DNA of 64,000 nt from the NCBI RefSeq assembly GCF_039542345.1, contig NZ_BAABHY010000001.1, forward strand, positions 62,001-126,000. The letters run 5' to 3'. Origin of the DNA: Orbus sasakiae (GTDB taxonomy: Bacteria; Pseudomonadota; Gammaproteobacteria; Enterobacterales; Orbaceae). The notes below the pieces were generated by a model. It saw nothing but the letters and a program-made list of their open reading frames with translations. It was not told the DNA's origin and made no database searches. How positions within the stretch are numbered: the stretch's first letter is position 1; each line of letters opens with the position of its first letter. Below are positions 16,082 to 25,242 of this stretch, piece by piece. Position numbers and translations under genes: made by a program.

Positions 16082-17995
16082 ATGATTAAGAAGATATTAC
16101 TAACTTTATTCATTTTAATCGTACTGGCTATTGCAGGTGTTATTGCATTAGTGGTATTTGTCGATCCGAATAACTTTAGAGGGTTTATCTCTAACACGGT
16201 TAAAGAACAAACGGGTTACGAATTAACTATCGAAGGTGATTTACGTTGGCATATTTGGCCACAAATTAGTATTTTAACCGATTCCGTTCGTTTAGAAGAT
16301 GACGGTGCTAAAAAACCGATTTTAACCGCAGATAATATGCGTTTAGATGTGGAGTTATTGCCATTATTCTCAAAACAACTTGCTGTTAAAAATGTCTTAG
16401 TTAAGGCAGCGGTTATCAATATTACTGATGAGAGTAAAGGTCATGTTGCTAGCGGTAAAAAATCCACAACCACTGTCAATCAAACACAAACCGAACAATC
16501 AACCAAAGAAAGTTCAGGCTGGTCTTTCTCGCTAAATAAGCTTGAGATTGTCGATAGTACCGTTGTGTATCAGCAAAATAAAGATATTATCAGTTTTCGG
16601 GATATTGATGTCTCGGTGGTACAAAAAGATGATAAAAATATTGCTGTCGATTTGAGTGGTAGCGTCAATCGCGATCAACAAGATTTTATTTATAGCTTAA
16701 ATGCCGATGTCAATCTAGCGAACTTTCCTAAAAATGCGCAAGTTGAACTACATAAACTGACTTATGATTATAAAGGCGTTGGTGTACCAGCGGGGCAGCT
16801 AAAGGGTGAAGTCAGTGCAACATTTAACTATCAACAAACGCCATTAGTACTTGATAGTAAAAATTTTAGTTTATTGCTAAATGGTAATAAGATTACTGGT
16901 CAACTGAAAGCAAATTTAGATAAAAAACCTTATTTTGAAGCATTATTTAAATCTGATAAATTTGATTTAAGCCCATTTTTAGCGTCTAACTCAGAAGGTA
17001 AAACAAGCAGTACGGGTCAAACATCCCAAAGTGAACCCGTGGTTGTGAATAAAACAATAAAAGGCAACGAATTGGCTTTTTTACAAACTTTTGATGCTAA
17101 ATTTAATTTGACTGTAAATGAAGTTTTAGCCAATAACGTGGTCATTAATAACTTTATTATTGATGCGGACAATAAAGATGGTATTGCATCATTGAATAAA
17201 GTTAATTTAGATGTAGCTAAAGGGCATATCACTGCAAATGGTTCGGCGAATGGTAAACAAGCGATAACAAGCATTAAACTTGCAACGAAAGCCATGGATA
17301 TTGATTTAGGTGTGTTGTTTGAACAGTTACAAATTGTCAATAACTTTAAAGGTGTATTCTATGCTGATGGTAACATCGCAACCAATACAATTGTTCCGCA
17401 AAATATCATGACAGCCTTAACCGGGAATTTAGATGTGAATGTGAATAATGCGCGACTTGAAAACTTTAATATCCAACGGATTATTCAAACGGCTGTTTCT
17501 CAATATTCTAAAGAAGCAGTGACTGCCGATGAATATCAAAAATTCACTGAACTGCATGAAGTTAGTGCTAATGCAACACTTGCAAATGGTGATATGAACC
17601 TAACTTCACTTAAAGCGTTGTCGGAAACACTTGATGTTACAGGTAATGGTAAAATAGGCTTAACCAAACAAGATCTGGATATTAATTTACAAGTTAAAAT
17701 GCTCAGTGGTTGGAATGGGGATAGTCGCACAATCCAAAAACTACAGAATTTAGTGATTCCGGTCCGAATTTATGGGGCATTTAATGAACTTCATTATCGA
17801 GTCGATGCGGATAAACTGATTAAAGATGCGTTAAGCAGTAAATTGCAAAGTGAGCTTGATAAATTAAAAGATCGCTTAAACAGTAGTAATCAAACCACTA
17901 CCGATGAGCAGAGTGATTCATCAGGCACAGAGAGCACGGATGATAAGCAAAAAGCAAAAGATATTTTAGGTGGATTGATTAATAAAATTAAATAA
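16082..17995 (+). CDS. asmA: AsmA-family envelope protein
   Basis: A 637-residue protein with one N-terminal membrane anchor (about residues 4-28) and a long periplasmic part. AsmA proteins are bridge-like beta-rich proteins related to TamB and YhdP, linked to phospholipid traffic to the outer membrane and outer-membrane protein assembly. Typical features are the N-terminal DPNNFRGFISNTVKEQTG block, the WHIWPQISI segment and the C-terminal DINLQVKMLSGW region. The last 35 residues are a polar, Ser/Asp-rich linker followed by a short basic end. It is about 20 residues longer than E. coli AsmA. It follows dcd directly. Confidence 0.9.
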   Translation: MIKKILLTLFILIVLAIAGVIALVVFVDPNNFRGFISNTVKEQTGYELTIEGDLRWHIWPQISILTDSVRLEDDGAKKPILTADNMRLDVELLPLFSKQLAVKNVLVKAAVINITDESKGHVASGKKSTTTVNQTQTEQSTKESSGWSFSLNKLEIVDSTVVYQQNKDIISFRDIDVSVVQKDDKNIAVDLSGSVNRDQQDFIYSLNADVNLANFPKNAQVELHKLTYDYKGVGVPAGQLKGEVSATFNYQQTPLVLDSKNFSLLLNGNKITGQLKANLDKKPYFEALFKSDKFDLSPFLASNSEGKTSSTGQTSQSEPVVVNKTIKGNELAFLQTFDAKFNLTVNEVLANNVVINNFIIDADNKDGIASLNKVNLDVAKGHITANGSANGKQAITSIKLATKAMDIDLGVLFEQLQIVNNFKGVFYADGNIATNTIVPQNIMTALTGNLDVNVNNARLENFNIQRIIQTAVSQYSKEAVTADEYQKFTELHEVSANATLANGDMNLTSLKALSETLDVTGNGKIGLTKQDLDINLQVKMLSGWNGDSRTIQKLQNLVIPVRIYGAFNELHYRVDADKLIKDALSSKLQSELDKLKDRLNSSNQTTTDEQSDSSGTESTDDKQKAKDILGGLINKIK

Positions 17996-18017
17996 TGTGA
18001 ATGGTATTTATCGTTTG

Positions 18018-18043
18018 ATCGCCACTTTTGTGGCGATTTTTTT
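18018..18043 (+). terminator. Terminator after dcd-asmA
   Basis: An 8-bp stem (ATCGCCAC and GTGGCGAT, TTTT loop) is followed by T7, beginning about 20 bp after the asmA stop. Confidence 0.93.
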
Positions 18044-18158
18044 ATCCTATATTTATCACTTATGATAAAAATGTAACGAATTCTTATCCCCCCTTTAGCC
18101 ACATATAAATTGATTGCCTAAAATTGTCATTCAACTGATAATTTATTTCACTTTTTCA

Positions 18159-18188
18159 CTGACTAAAATGCTAATTTTGTGATATAAT
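18159..18188 (+). promoter_or_regulatory. Putative gyrA promoter
   Basis: A consensus -10 TATAAT (18183-18188) has a fair -35 (CTGACT, 18159-18164) with an 18-bp spacer, about 45 bp before the gyrA start. Confidence 0.55.
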
Positions 18189-18233
18189 TTCGCATTATTT
18201 TGTTTATATTTTACCTAGTGAGAAAGTGGTTTT

Positions 18234-20918
18234 ATGACCGATTTATCAAAAGTTGAACTTGCCAAAGAAATTACCCCTGTCGATATTGAAGAAGAATTAA
18301 AAACATCATATCTAGACTATGCCATGTCAGTCATTGTGGGGCGAGCACTACCGGATGTTCGCGATGGACTAAAACCTGTTCACCGTCGTGTGCTTTTTGC
18401 GATGAATGTATTAGGCAATGATTGGAATAAAGCTTACAAAAAATCAGCCCGTGTGGTCGGGGACGTCATCGGTAAATATCACCCACATGGTGATACCGCT
18501 GTATACGATACGATTGTTCGTATGGCGCAACCCTTTTCATTACGCTATATGCTTGTTGATGGCCAAGGTAACTTTGGTTCGGTCGATGGTGATTCAGCGG
18601 CAGCGATGCGTTATACCGAAATTCGTATGTCTAAAATTGCCCATGAATTATTAGCCGATCTTGAAAAAGAAACCGTTGATTTTGTGCCAAACTATGACGG
18701 TACTGAACAGATTCCAGCTGTATTACCCACTAAAATCCCTGCTTTACTGGTTAATGGTTCATCAGGTATTGCTGTTGGTATGGCAACCAATATTCCTCCG
18801 CATAATTTAGCTGAAGTCATTAATGGTTGCTTAGCGTTTATTGAAGATGAGAATATTACGGTTGATGGCTTAATGGAACACATTCCAGGCCCTGACTTCC
18901 CGACAGCGGCAATCATCAATGGCCGTAAAGGGATTGAAGATGCTTATAAAACGGGGCGTGGTAAGGTTTATATTCGTTCTAAAGCTGAAGTGCAAGTTGA
19001 TGATAAAACTGGTCGTGAAACCATTATCGTTCATGAACTGCCTTATCAAGTGAATAAAGCTAAGTTGATTGAAAAGATTGCCGAATTAGTTAAAGATAAA
19101 AAAGTTGAAGGAATTTCAGCATTACGTGATGAATCGGATAAAGATGGCATGCGTATTGTCATTGAAATTAAACGTGATGCAGTTGGTGAAGTGGTATTAA
19201 ATAACCTTTACTCATTAACACAATTACAAGTCACTTTTGGTATGAATATGGTTGCTCTTCATAAAGGTCAGCCAAAACTGCTTACGCTACGTGATATGAT
19301 CGAAGCGTTTGTGTTGCACCGTCGTGAAGTTGTAACACGTCGCACGATTTTTGAGTTACGTAAAGCTCGTGAGCGTGCTCATGTGTTAGAAGGCCTTGCA
19401 ATTGCACTCGCGAATATTGATCCTGTGATTGAGCTGATTCGAAGTGCTGCAACCCCATCTGAAGCTAAGGAAAAGCTACTTGCTCGTGCATGGGAGCTTG
19501 GTAATGTGGCCTCTATGCTTGAAAAAGCAGGTAACGATGCGGCAAGACCAGAAGATCTAGCTCCTGAATTTGGTATCCGTGACGGTTATTACCACTTATC
19601 AGAAGCTCAAGCGCAAGCAATTTTAGAACTTCGTTTACATCGTTTAACTGGACTTGAACACGAAAAAATCTTAGATGAATATAAGCAACTATTAACACAA
19701 ATTGCTGAGTTATTATATATTCTTGCAAGTCCGGAACGTTTAATGGAAGTGATTCGAGAGGAATTGGAAAGCATTAAAGCACAATTCCAAGATGCCAGAA
19801 GAACCGAAATTACAGCAAGTTCTGCTGATATTAATATTGAAGATTTAATTGCCCAAGAAGATGTAGTTGTTACACTATCACATCAAGGCTATGTCAAATA
19901 TCAACCATTGTCTGACTATGAAGCACAGCGCCGTGGTGGTAAAGGTAAATCAGCGACTAAAATTAAAGAAGAAGACTTTGTTGAGAAACTACTCGTTGCT
20001 AATACGCATGATACGATTCTCTGCTTCTCAAGCCGTGGTCGTTTATATTGGATGAAAGTCTACCAATTACCAGAAGCAAGCCGTGGAGCAAGAGGTCGCC
20101 CAATTATCAATTTATTGCCATTGGAAGCGAATGAACGAATCACGGCAATATTACCAGTTAAAGAGTTTGATGATGAACATTGTGTCTTTATGGCCACAGC
20201 ACAAGGTACCGTTAAGAAAACATCATTGATTGAGTTTAGTCGTCCACGCAGTGGCGGGATTATTGCGATTAATCTGCGCGATGATGATGAACTGATTGGT
20301 GTTGATTTAACCAATAATGAAACATCTGCAGTACTTGATGATGAAGAGTTAAATGATGATGTAATTGTCGATGACGTTGAATCAGAAGATGATGAGTCAC
20401 ATGAAGTTTCCACGACAGAAGATATCATGCTATTCTCAGCTAATGGTAAAGTAGTGCGTTTCCCTGCAAGTAAAGTTCGTAGCATGGGACGTACCGCGGC
20501 AGGCGTACGTGGTATCAAACTTGATAAAGATGATAAAGTTGTTTCATTAATTGTTCCGCGTGGTGATGGTGCGATTTTAACAGCTACTCAAAACGGTTAT
20601 GGTAAACGAACAGAGCAGGCTTCGTATCCAACGAAGTCGCGTGCAACGAAAGGGGTTATTTCAATCAAAGTAAGTGAAAGAAATGGTCAGGTCGTTGGTG
20701 CTGTACAGGTAGAGGAAGGTGATCAGATTATGTTAATCACCGATGCGGGAACGCTTGTTAGAACGCGAGTTTCTGAAGTCAGTATTGTTGGAAGAAATAC
20801 ACAGGGTGTCACCTTAATTAGAACGACTGAGGATGAAAAAGTCGTCGGACTACAACGCGTGGCTGAGACCGAAGATGATAATGATAACGAGCTCAGCAGT
20901 GATGAGGCGTTGTCTTAA
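18234..20918 (+). CDS. gyrA: DNA gyrase subunit A
   Basis: GyrA is the DNA-breaking and -wrapping half of the A2B2 gyrase that introduces negative supercoils. The 894-residue protein has the winged-helix/tower domain with catalytic Tyr127 (in AAAMRYTEIR), the coiled coil, and the C-terminal beta-pinwheel with the GyrA box QRRGGKGK. Residue numbers are five above E. coli. The quinolone-determining positions are Thr88 (Ser83 in E. coli) and Asp92 (Asp87). Unlike E. coli, the pinwheel contains an insertion of about 32 residues rich in Asp and Glu (DNA about 20309-20428) before IMLFSANGKVVRF, while the C-terminal acidic tail is short. The gene stands alone. Confidence 0.97.
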   Translation: MTDLSKVELAKEITPVDIEEELKTSYLDYAMSVIVGRALPDVRDGLKPVHRRVLFAMNVLGNDWNKAYKKSARVVGDVIGKYHPHGDTAVYDTIVRMAQPFSLRYMLVDGQGNFGSVDGDSAAAMRYTEIRMSKIAHELLADLEKETVDFVPNYDGTEQIPAVLPTKIPALLVNGSSGIAVGMATNIPPHNLAEVINGCLAFIEDENITVDGLMEHIPGPDFPTAAIINGRKGIEDAYKTGRGKVYIRSKAEVQVDDKTGRETIIVHELPYQVNKAKLIEKIAELVKDKKVEGISALRDESDKDGMRIVIEIKRDAVGEVVLNNLYSLTQLQVTFGMNMVALHKGQPKLLTLRDMIEAFVLHRREVVTRRTIFELRKARERAHVLEGLAIALANIDPVIELIRSAATPSEAKEKLLARAWELGNVASMLEKAGNDAARPEDLAPEFGIRDGYYHLSEAQAQAILELRLHRLTGLEHEKILDEYKQLLTQIAELLYILASPERLMEVIREELESIKAQFQDARRTEITASSADINIEDLIAQEDVVVTLSHQGYVKYQPLSDYEAQRRGGKGKSATKIKEEDFVEKLLVANTHDTILCFSSRGRLYWMKVYQLPEASRGARGRPIINLLPLEANERITAILPVKEFDDEHCVFMATAQGTVKKTSLIEFSRPRSGGIIAINLRDDDELIGVDLTNNETSAVLDDEELNDDVIVDDVESEDDESHEVSTTEDIMLFSANGKVVRFPASKVRSMGRTAAGVRGIKLDKDDKVVSLIVPRGDGAILTATQNGYGKRTEQASYPTKSRATKGVISIKVSERNGQVVGAVQVEEGDQIMLITDAGTLVRTRVSEVSIVGRNTQGVTLIRTTEDEKVVGLQRVAETEDDNDNELSSDEALS

Positions 20919-20940
20919 TCACGAGATGATAGTATTAATA

Positions 20941-20971
20941 AAAGATTAGCTAGCCACTAATCTTTTTTTTT
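20941..20971 (+). terminator. Terminator after gyrA
   Basis: AAAGATTAG and CTAATCTTT form a stem over a 7-nt loop, followed by a continuous T tract; it begins 22 bp after the gyrA stop. Confidence 0.92.
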
Positions 20972-21011
20972 GAATAATAATAACTCATTTTAAATTATTA
21001 TAGGAATAGGT

Positions 21012-22340
21012 ATGTCTTTGATTTTAAAAAAATTTACTAAAAGTTTAGCCTGGCAAATTTTATTTGCGCTGGTATTCGGGATTGCATTTGGGGCAATGCT
21101 ACATATGATTGCAGACCCGTCTCATTCATTATATTCATATTATCAATTTAGTATTGTGAATATATTTCAGCCTGCTGGGGATATTTTTATTAGACTCATT
21201 AAGATGATTGTTCTACCCATTATTTTAAGTACTTTAACTTTAGGTATTGCAGGTTTAGGGGGATCGAAACGACTGGGTACACTTGGCTTTAAGACCATTT
21301 TGTATTTTGAGGTGATTACCACTATCGCCATTTTACTCGGGCTATTTTTTGGTAATGTCTTTAGCCCTGGTGAGGGCGTTAGTCTGTCACAATTAGGTCA
21401 TGCGGATGTATCAAAATATATTACACAAAGCGCTGAAATCAGTGATAAACCACATGGTTTGATCGTTATGATTTTAGATATGATTCCGGCTAATATATTT
21501 AAAGCAATGAGTAATGGTGAAATTTTACCGGTGATTTTCTTCTGTGTATTCTTAGGGTTAGGCTTAATGCAATTACCTGATAAACAGCGTGAACCCTTTA
21601 TTGCATTCTTAAAAGTGATCTCTGACACAATGTTTAAAGTGACCAATATCATTATGCGATATGCTCCTATTGGTGTATTTGCGCTCATGACAGTCACGAT
21701 TGCAAAATATGGATTTAGTTCATTGATGCCATTGTTAAAATTAGTTGCTGTTGTATATCTCGCGATGATTGTGTTTACACTTGGTGTACTTGGTTTAGTC
21801 TGTAAACTGTGTAAATTTAATATTTTTATGCTGCTACGTATTTTAAAAGAAGAGATCATTATTGCCTTTTCTACAGCAAGTTCTGAAACAGCTTTACCCA
21901 AAATTATTGAGAAGATGGAAGCCTATGGCGCACCTAAATCGGTGACGAGTTTTGTGATTCCAACGGGTTACTCATTTAATCTTGATGGTTCTACGCTTTA
22001 CCAAAGTATTGCAGTGATTTTCTTGGCACAGCTATATGGTATGGAATTACCAATTATGCAGCAAGTGATTATTGTTTTAACCTTAATGATTGCTTCAAAA
22101 GGGATCGCAGGCGTGCCTGGCGCTTCAATTTTGGTACTGTCTGCAACATTGGGCAGTGTAGGAATCCCTCTAGAAGGTATTGGTTATATTATGGGGGTTG
22201 AGCGTATTTTAGATATGGGGCGAACGGTTGTTAATGTGATTGGTAATGCGCTTGCTGCAATTGTCATTGCACGGTGGGAACATCTATTTGATGATAATAA
22301 AGCGCGTGAATATGAAAAAGAGTATATCAGTCATAGATAA
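21012..22340 (+). CDS. gltP: Proton/glutamate-aspartate symporter
   Basis: A 442-residue inner-membrane carrier of the dicarboxylate/amino acid:cation symporter family, closely matching E. coli GltP. It shows the DIFIRLIKMIVLPIILSTL block, the serine-rich hairpin STASSETALPKIIEKM (HP1), the PTGYSFNLDGSTLYQ block in helix 7, the SKGIAGVPGAS hairpin (HP2), and the substrate-binding VERILDMGRTVVNVIGN helix 8. Role: uptake of glutamate and aspartate driven by protons, inferred from family. The start follows an AGGAATAGGT stretch. It follows gyrA after that gene's terminator, so it likely has its own promoter. Confidence 0.92.
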   Translation: MSLILKKFTKSLAWQILFALVFGIAFGAMLHMIADPSHSLYSYYQFSIVNIFQPAGDIFIRLIKMIVLPIILSTLTLGIAGLGGSKRLGTLGFKTILYFEVITTIAILLGLFFGNVFSPGEGVSLSQLGHADVSKYITQSAEISDKPHGLIVMILDMIPANIFKAMSNGEILPVIFFCVFLGLGLMQLPDKQREPFIAFLKVISDTMFKVTNIIMRYAPIGVFALMTVTIAKYGFSSLMPLLKLVAVVYLAMIVFTLGVLGLVCKLCKFNIFMLLRILKEEIIIAFSTASSETALPKIIEKMEAYGAPKSVTSFVIPTGYSFNLDGSTLYQSIAVIFLAQLYGMELPIMQQVIIVLTLMIASKGIAGVPGASILVLSATLGSVGIPLEGIGYIMGVERILDMGRTVVNVIGNALAAIVIARWEHLFDDNKAREYEKEYISHR

Positions 22341-22432
22341 TGTTTATTTACCAATAGATTGTTAATAAAAAGATATATTTGGAATATAACTTTATAAAAA
22401 AAACTAAATTAAATAATAAGAGAGTTGTAATT

Positions 22433-23398
22433 ATGGACACTATAATAAGTAACAAATCAGAATGGACTTGGGCTGATTTAATTAGCAGTTATAGATTTTG
22501 GGGACTAATAATATTCATTTTTTTTCTCAATTTAATTAATGTCACATTTTCATATATTGCACCATTTTTAGTATCGGAGTATGGATACCCATATTATCAT
22601 ATTGGCTATTTAGTGAGCTTTAGATCTGTTGGTTTGTTTCTTGCTATTATTCCAGCTTGGGTAGCCAGTAGAACAAAGAGCTACTATGCACTTTATGTAT
22701 TCTCTGCTATTGCGATACTATCATTATTGGGCATCTCTTTATTTAGTGATAATTTATTTATCATGTCGATATGTTTATTTTGTATAGCGCTATCTACCGG
22801 CGCATCTACTTTATTTATTGCGGCAAATATTGCCAAAGCTACCAATAGTATTGAATTTTTTGTATTAGCATTTGGCTTGCTATCAACTGTAACATGGATG
22901 AGTAATTTTATTGCTCCTGTGGAAATGGCTTTACTAGTTGATTCATTAGGTTATAAAATTGTTTTCATCATCAATATATTCATAGTTATTGCTGGGGTAC
23001 TATTTTTATTACCAATTAAAAAAACATTATTTACTGAAAATCCATCATTAAGACATGTTGAGAGTTTTGGGAAAACATATCATGAACCTGTAGTTACATT
23101 TTTGTTAGCTACTATCATTCCTTTTTATCTCATTTTTTGGTTTGTTAGGGCATATCGTGATATTCGCTATTATAGCCAGTCAGCTAAGTTAATGACGCCA
23201 TTTGGTGCTGGATGGAGTGCTTTGTTGGTTCCTTTCGCGATGCCGGTGATGTTGATTGTTTTAAATGATGTAATTAATGAGAAAAAAGGGGCTATTAGAA
23301 AAACCAATTGGGGATTAATATTAATTAGCTTATTTTTATTACCGATTGGTGTGGCAGTTGTACAAAATAAACTCAATGAGCTTTCATTGGTTGAATAA
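22433..23398 (+). CDS. Hybrid membrane protein: MFS-like N-terminal half plus unknown C-terminal membrane domain
   Basis: From the ATG at 22433 (AAGAGAG site upstream) this is 321 residues; a TTG start at 22379 would add 18 residues with no support. Residues about 20-200 look like the first six helices of a major facilitator protein, with the loop RTKSYYALYVFS in the helix 2-3 position. Instead of a second MFS half there follow a short hydrophilic linker and about three hydrophobic segments (starting PVVTFLLATIIPFYLIFWFVRAYRD) that I do not recognise as MFS. MFS carriers normally have twelve helices and about 400 residues, so this is a fusion, a half-size carrier or a truncated one. Its function is unknown. 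Confidence 0.7.
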   Translation: MDTIISNKSEWTWADLISSYRFWGLIIFIFFLNLINVTFSYIAPFLVSEYGYPYYHIGYLVSFRSVGLFLAIIPAWVASRTKSYYALYVFSAIAILSLLGISLFSDNLFIMSICLFCIALSTGASTLFIAANIAKATNSIEFFVLAFGLLSTVTWMSNFIAPVEMALLVDSLGYKIVFIINIFIVIAGVLFLLPIKKTLFTENPSLRHVESFGKTYHEPVVTFLLATIIPFYLIFWFVRAYRDIRYYSQSAKLMTPFGAGWSALLVPFAMPVMLIVLNDVINEKKGAIRKTNWGLILISLFLLPIGVAVVQNKLNELSLVE

Positions 23399-23409
23399 TA
23401 TAAGGTGTA

Positions 23410-23431
23410 AACCGCGGTTAGTACCGCGGTT
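23410..23431. terminator. Hairpin between the convergent MFS-like gene and the ABC operon
   Basis: AACCGCGG and CCGCGGTT form a strong 8-bp stem with a 6-nt loop between two convergent genes. No T run follows on either strand, so it may be a weak or factor-assisted terminator. Confidence 0.55.
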
Positions 23432-23439
23432 GTAATATG

Positions 23440-24234
23440 TTAACCTAACAATAAAGAATCATCGGTGATAACTTCACCTCGTGTTTTTTCAAACATACTG
23501 AGTAAATCACTGACGGTCATTTTTGAACGCTCATCACCCGATACATCTAATACAACTTGGCCTTGATGCAACATAACTGTGCGAGTACCGTATTCAAGTG
23601 CTTGCTTCATGGAGTGAGTGACCATCATGGTGGTTAACTTACTTTCTTGGACGATTTGATTGGTTAACTCTAAAACAAACTGGGCTGTTTTCGGATCTAA
23701 AGCAGCGGTGTGTTCATCAAGCAATAAAAGCTTTGATGGTTGTAGTGTTGACATTAATAAGCTAACAGCTTGCCTTTGTCCGCCTGATAATAGTCCCATC
23801 ATGTCGGATAAGCGATTTTCTAAGCCTAAGTTTAAAATACTCAGTTTTTCTTTAAATAATGCCCTAATATGACGATTAAGAGCAGGTTTTAAGCATTGTT
23901 TTTTACCACGGTTATAGGCGAGTGCTAGATTTTCTTCGATAGTGAGTTTTTCGCAAGTACCAATCATTGGGTCTTGAAATACTCTCGCGACCATTCCCGC
24001 TCTTTTCCAAGCGGGTAAACGTGTCACATCTTTATCATTGATGATAACATAGCCAGAATCAGAAATTAAATCCCCACTAATGACATTAAGTAGCGTACTT
24101 TTACCGGCACCATTACTACCAATCACCGTCACAAATTCGCCTTCTTTGATGTTAAGATTTAGACCTCTTAGCACATGGTTTTCAATTGGCGTACCCGCGT
24201 TAAAGGTTAATTGTAACTGTTCAACTTTGATCAT
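23440..24234 (-). CDS. ABC transporter ATP-binding protein (COG1101 type)
   Basis: A 264-residue ATPase with Walker A GSNGAGKST (about residue 39), the signature LLSGGQRQAVSL, Walker B KLLLLDEHTAALDP and the H-loop VTHS. The DEHTAALDP variant and the LSMFE C-terminal region are typical of the ATPase that partners COG2984 binding proteins and COG4120 permeases; streptococcal TrpXYZ is an example proposed to carry tryptophan. It overlaps the permease gene by 4 bp and is the last gene of the operon. The substrate is inferred from the TyrR-like operator upstream. Confidence 0.85.
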   Translation of the reverse strand: MIKVEQLQLTFNAGTPIENHVLRGLNLNIKEGEFVTVIGSNGAGKSTLLNVISGDLISDSGYVIINDKDVTRLPAWKRAGMVARVFQDPMIGTCEKLTIEENLALAYNRGKKQCLKPALNRHIRALFKEKLSILNLGLENRLSDMMGLLSGGQRQAVSLLMSTLQPSKLLLLDEHTAALDPKTAQFVLELTNQIVQESKLTTMMVTHSMKQALEYGTRTVMLHQGQVVLDVSGDERSKMTVSDLLSMFEKTRGEVITDDSLLLG

Positions 24235-25181
24235 GCTCTACGTCCTCGCTTGTGTGCCCATTTTTTTAAGTGTTTTGGCAAGACTAATGCAAGAACCACT
24301 AATACCGCAGTGATTAAATTCAGATCTTCAGTACCAATACCAATGCTTTGTAACAATTCGTTACCTAACGCAACCGCAATAAAGAGTCGATATAAAATCG
24401 CGCCAAAAATAACTGATAGTGTAATTACCCACATACGTTTAGCTGGGAAGATACTTTCACCAATAATAATCGAGGCAAGACCAATTACAATTGTTCCCAC
24501 ACCAATTGTAATATCTGCACCACCTTGTGTTTGTACAAACAGTGCACCACCAAGCGCAATTAAGCCATTTGAAATTGCCATACCTAAAATTGTCATGGCA
24601 CCCGTTGGGATTCCTTGCGATTTTGCCATACGTGCATTCGTGCCAGTTGCTCTTAATGCTAAGCCTTTTTGAGTATTTAAAAAACTATTTAATAGCAACC
24701 AAAAGACAACAACAAAACCAAGGACCATTAAAGGCTGAACAATATATTGGTTAGTATAATCAGCATTAATAAAGGGGGAAAAAATAGTTGTTGCATCAAG
24801 TAATGAGAGGTTTGGTGAACCCGCCATTCGGGTAGTTTCATCCATAATATAAGGTGCTAATCCTAAAATACGCAAATTAATCGAATATAGCGCAATCATG
24901 ACAATAATGCTGGATAGTAACTGTAAGATATTGAGTTTGACGTAAAGCCATCCCGTTACCATTCCAGCAATACAACCGGCAAATGTACCTAATATCGTTG
25001 CGGTCCATGGATCGATACCAATATACAAACACAACCCACAAACAGCTCCACCTAATGGAAAGCTTCCATCGGCAGTTAAATCGGGAAAATCGAGTAGACG
25101 AAATGAGATGAATACACCCAAACTCACTAAAGCGTAAATCAATCCTATTTCAAGAGATCCTAAAAAAAATTCAAATGACAT
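24231..25181 (-). CDS. ABC transporter permease (COG4120 type)
   Basis: A 316-residue inner-membrane permease with eight to nine hydrophobic segments. The LDFPDLTADGSFPLGG block near residue 30 and the KGLALRATGTNARMAKSQGIP coupling loop belong to the branched-chain permease-like family that works with COG2984 binding proteins. It lies between the binding-protein gene (61 bp upstream, with a hairpin in the gap) and the ATPase gene (4-bp overlap). Confidence 0.85.
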   Translation of the reverse strand: MSFEFFLGSLEIGLIYALVSLGVFISFRLLDFPDLTADGSFPLGGAVCGLCLYIGIDPWTATILGTFAGCIAGMVTGWLYVKLNILQLLSSIIVMIALYSINLRILGLAPYIMDETTRMAGSPNLSLLDATTIFSPFINADYTNQYIVQPLMVLGFVVVFWLLLNSFLNTQKGLALRATGTNARMAKSQGIPTGAMTILGMAISNGLIALGGALFVQTQGGADITIGVGTIVIGLASIIIGESIFPAKRMWVITLSVIFGAILYRLFIAVALGNELLQSIGIGTEDLNLITAVLVVLALVLPKHLKKWAHKRGRRA

Positions 25182-25202
25182 TTAATTATCCTAACTTCTT
25201 AT

Positions 25203-25227
25203 ACTACCACTTAGAGTAAGTGGTAGT
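25203..25227 (-). repeat. Intercistronic hairpin between binding-protein and permease genes
   Basis: ACTACCACTT and its exact complement form a 10-bp stem with an AGAGT loop in the 61-bp gap. A stable hairpin here commonly protects the upstream binding-protein mRNA from 3' decay, giving more binding protein than permease; that role is inference. Confidence 0.6.
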
Positions 25228-25242
25228 TATCCTGATATGGCC

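Noticed and set aside
20060..20518. 152-residue serine-rich minus-strand frame inside gyrA
   Set aside because: It is the antisense of the acidic GyrA insertion; the serine runs come from reversed Asp/Glu codons.
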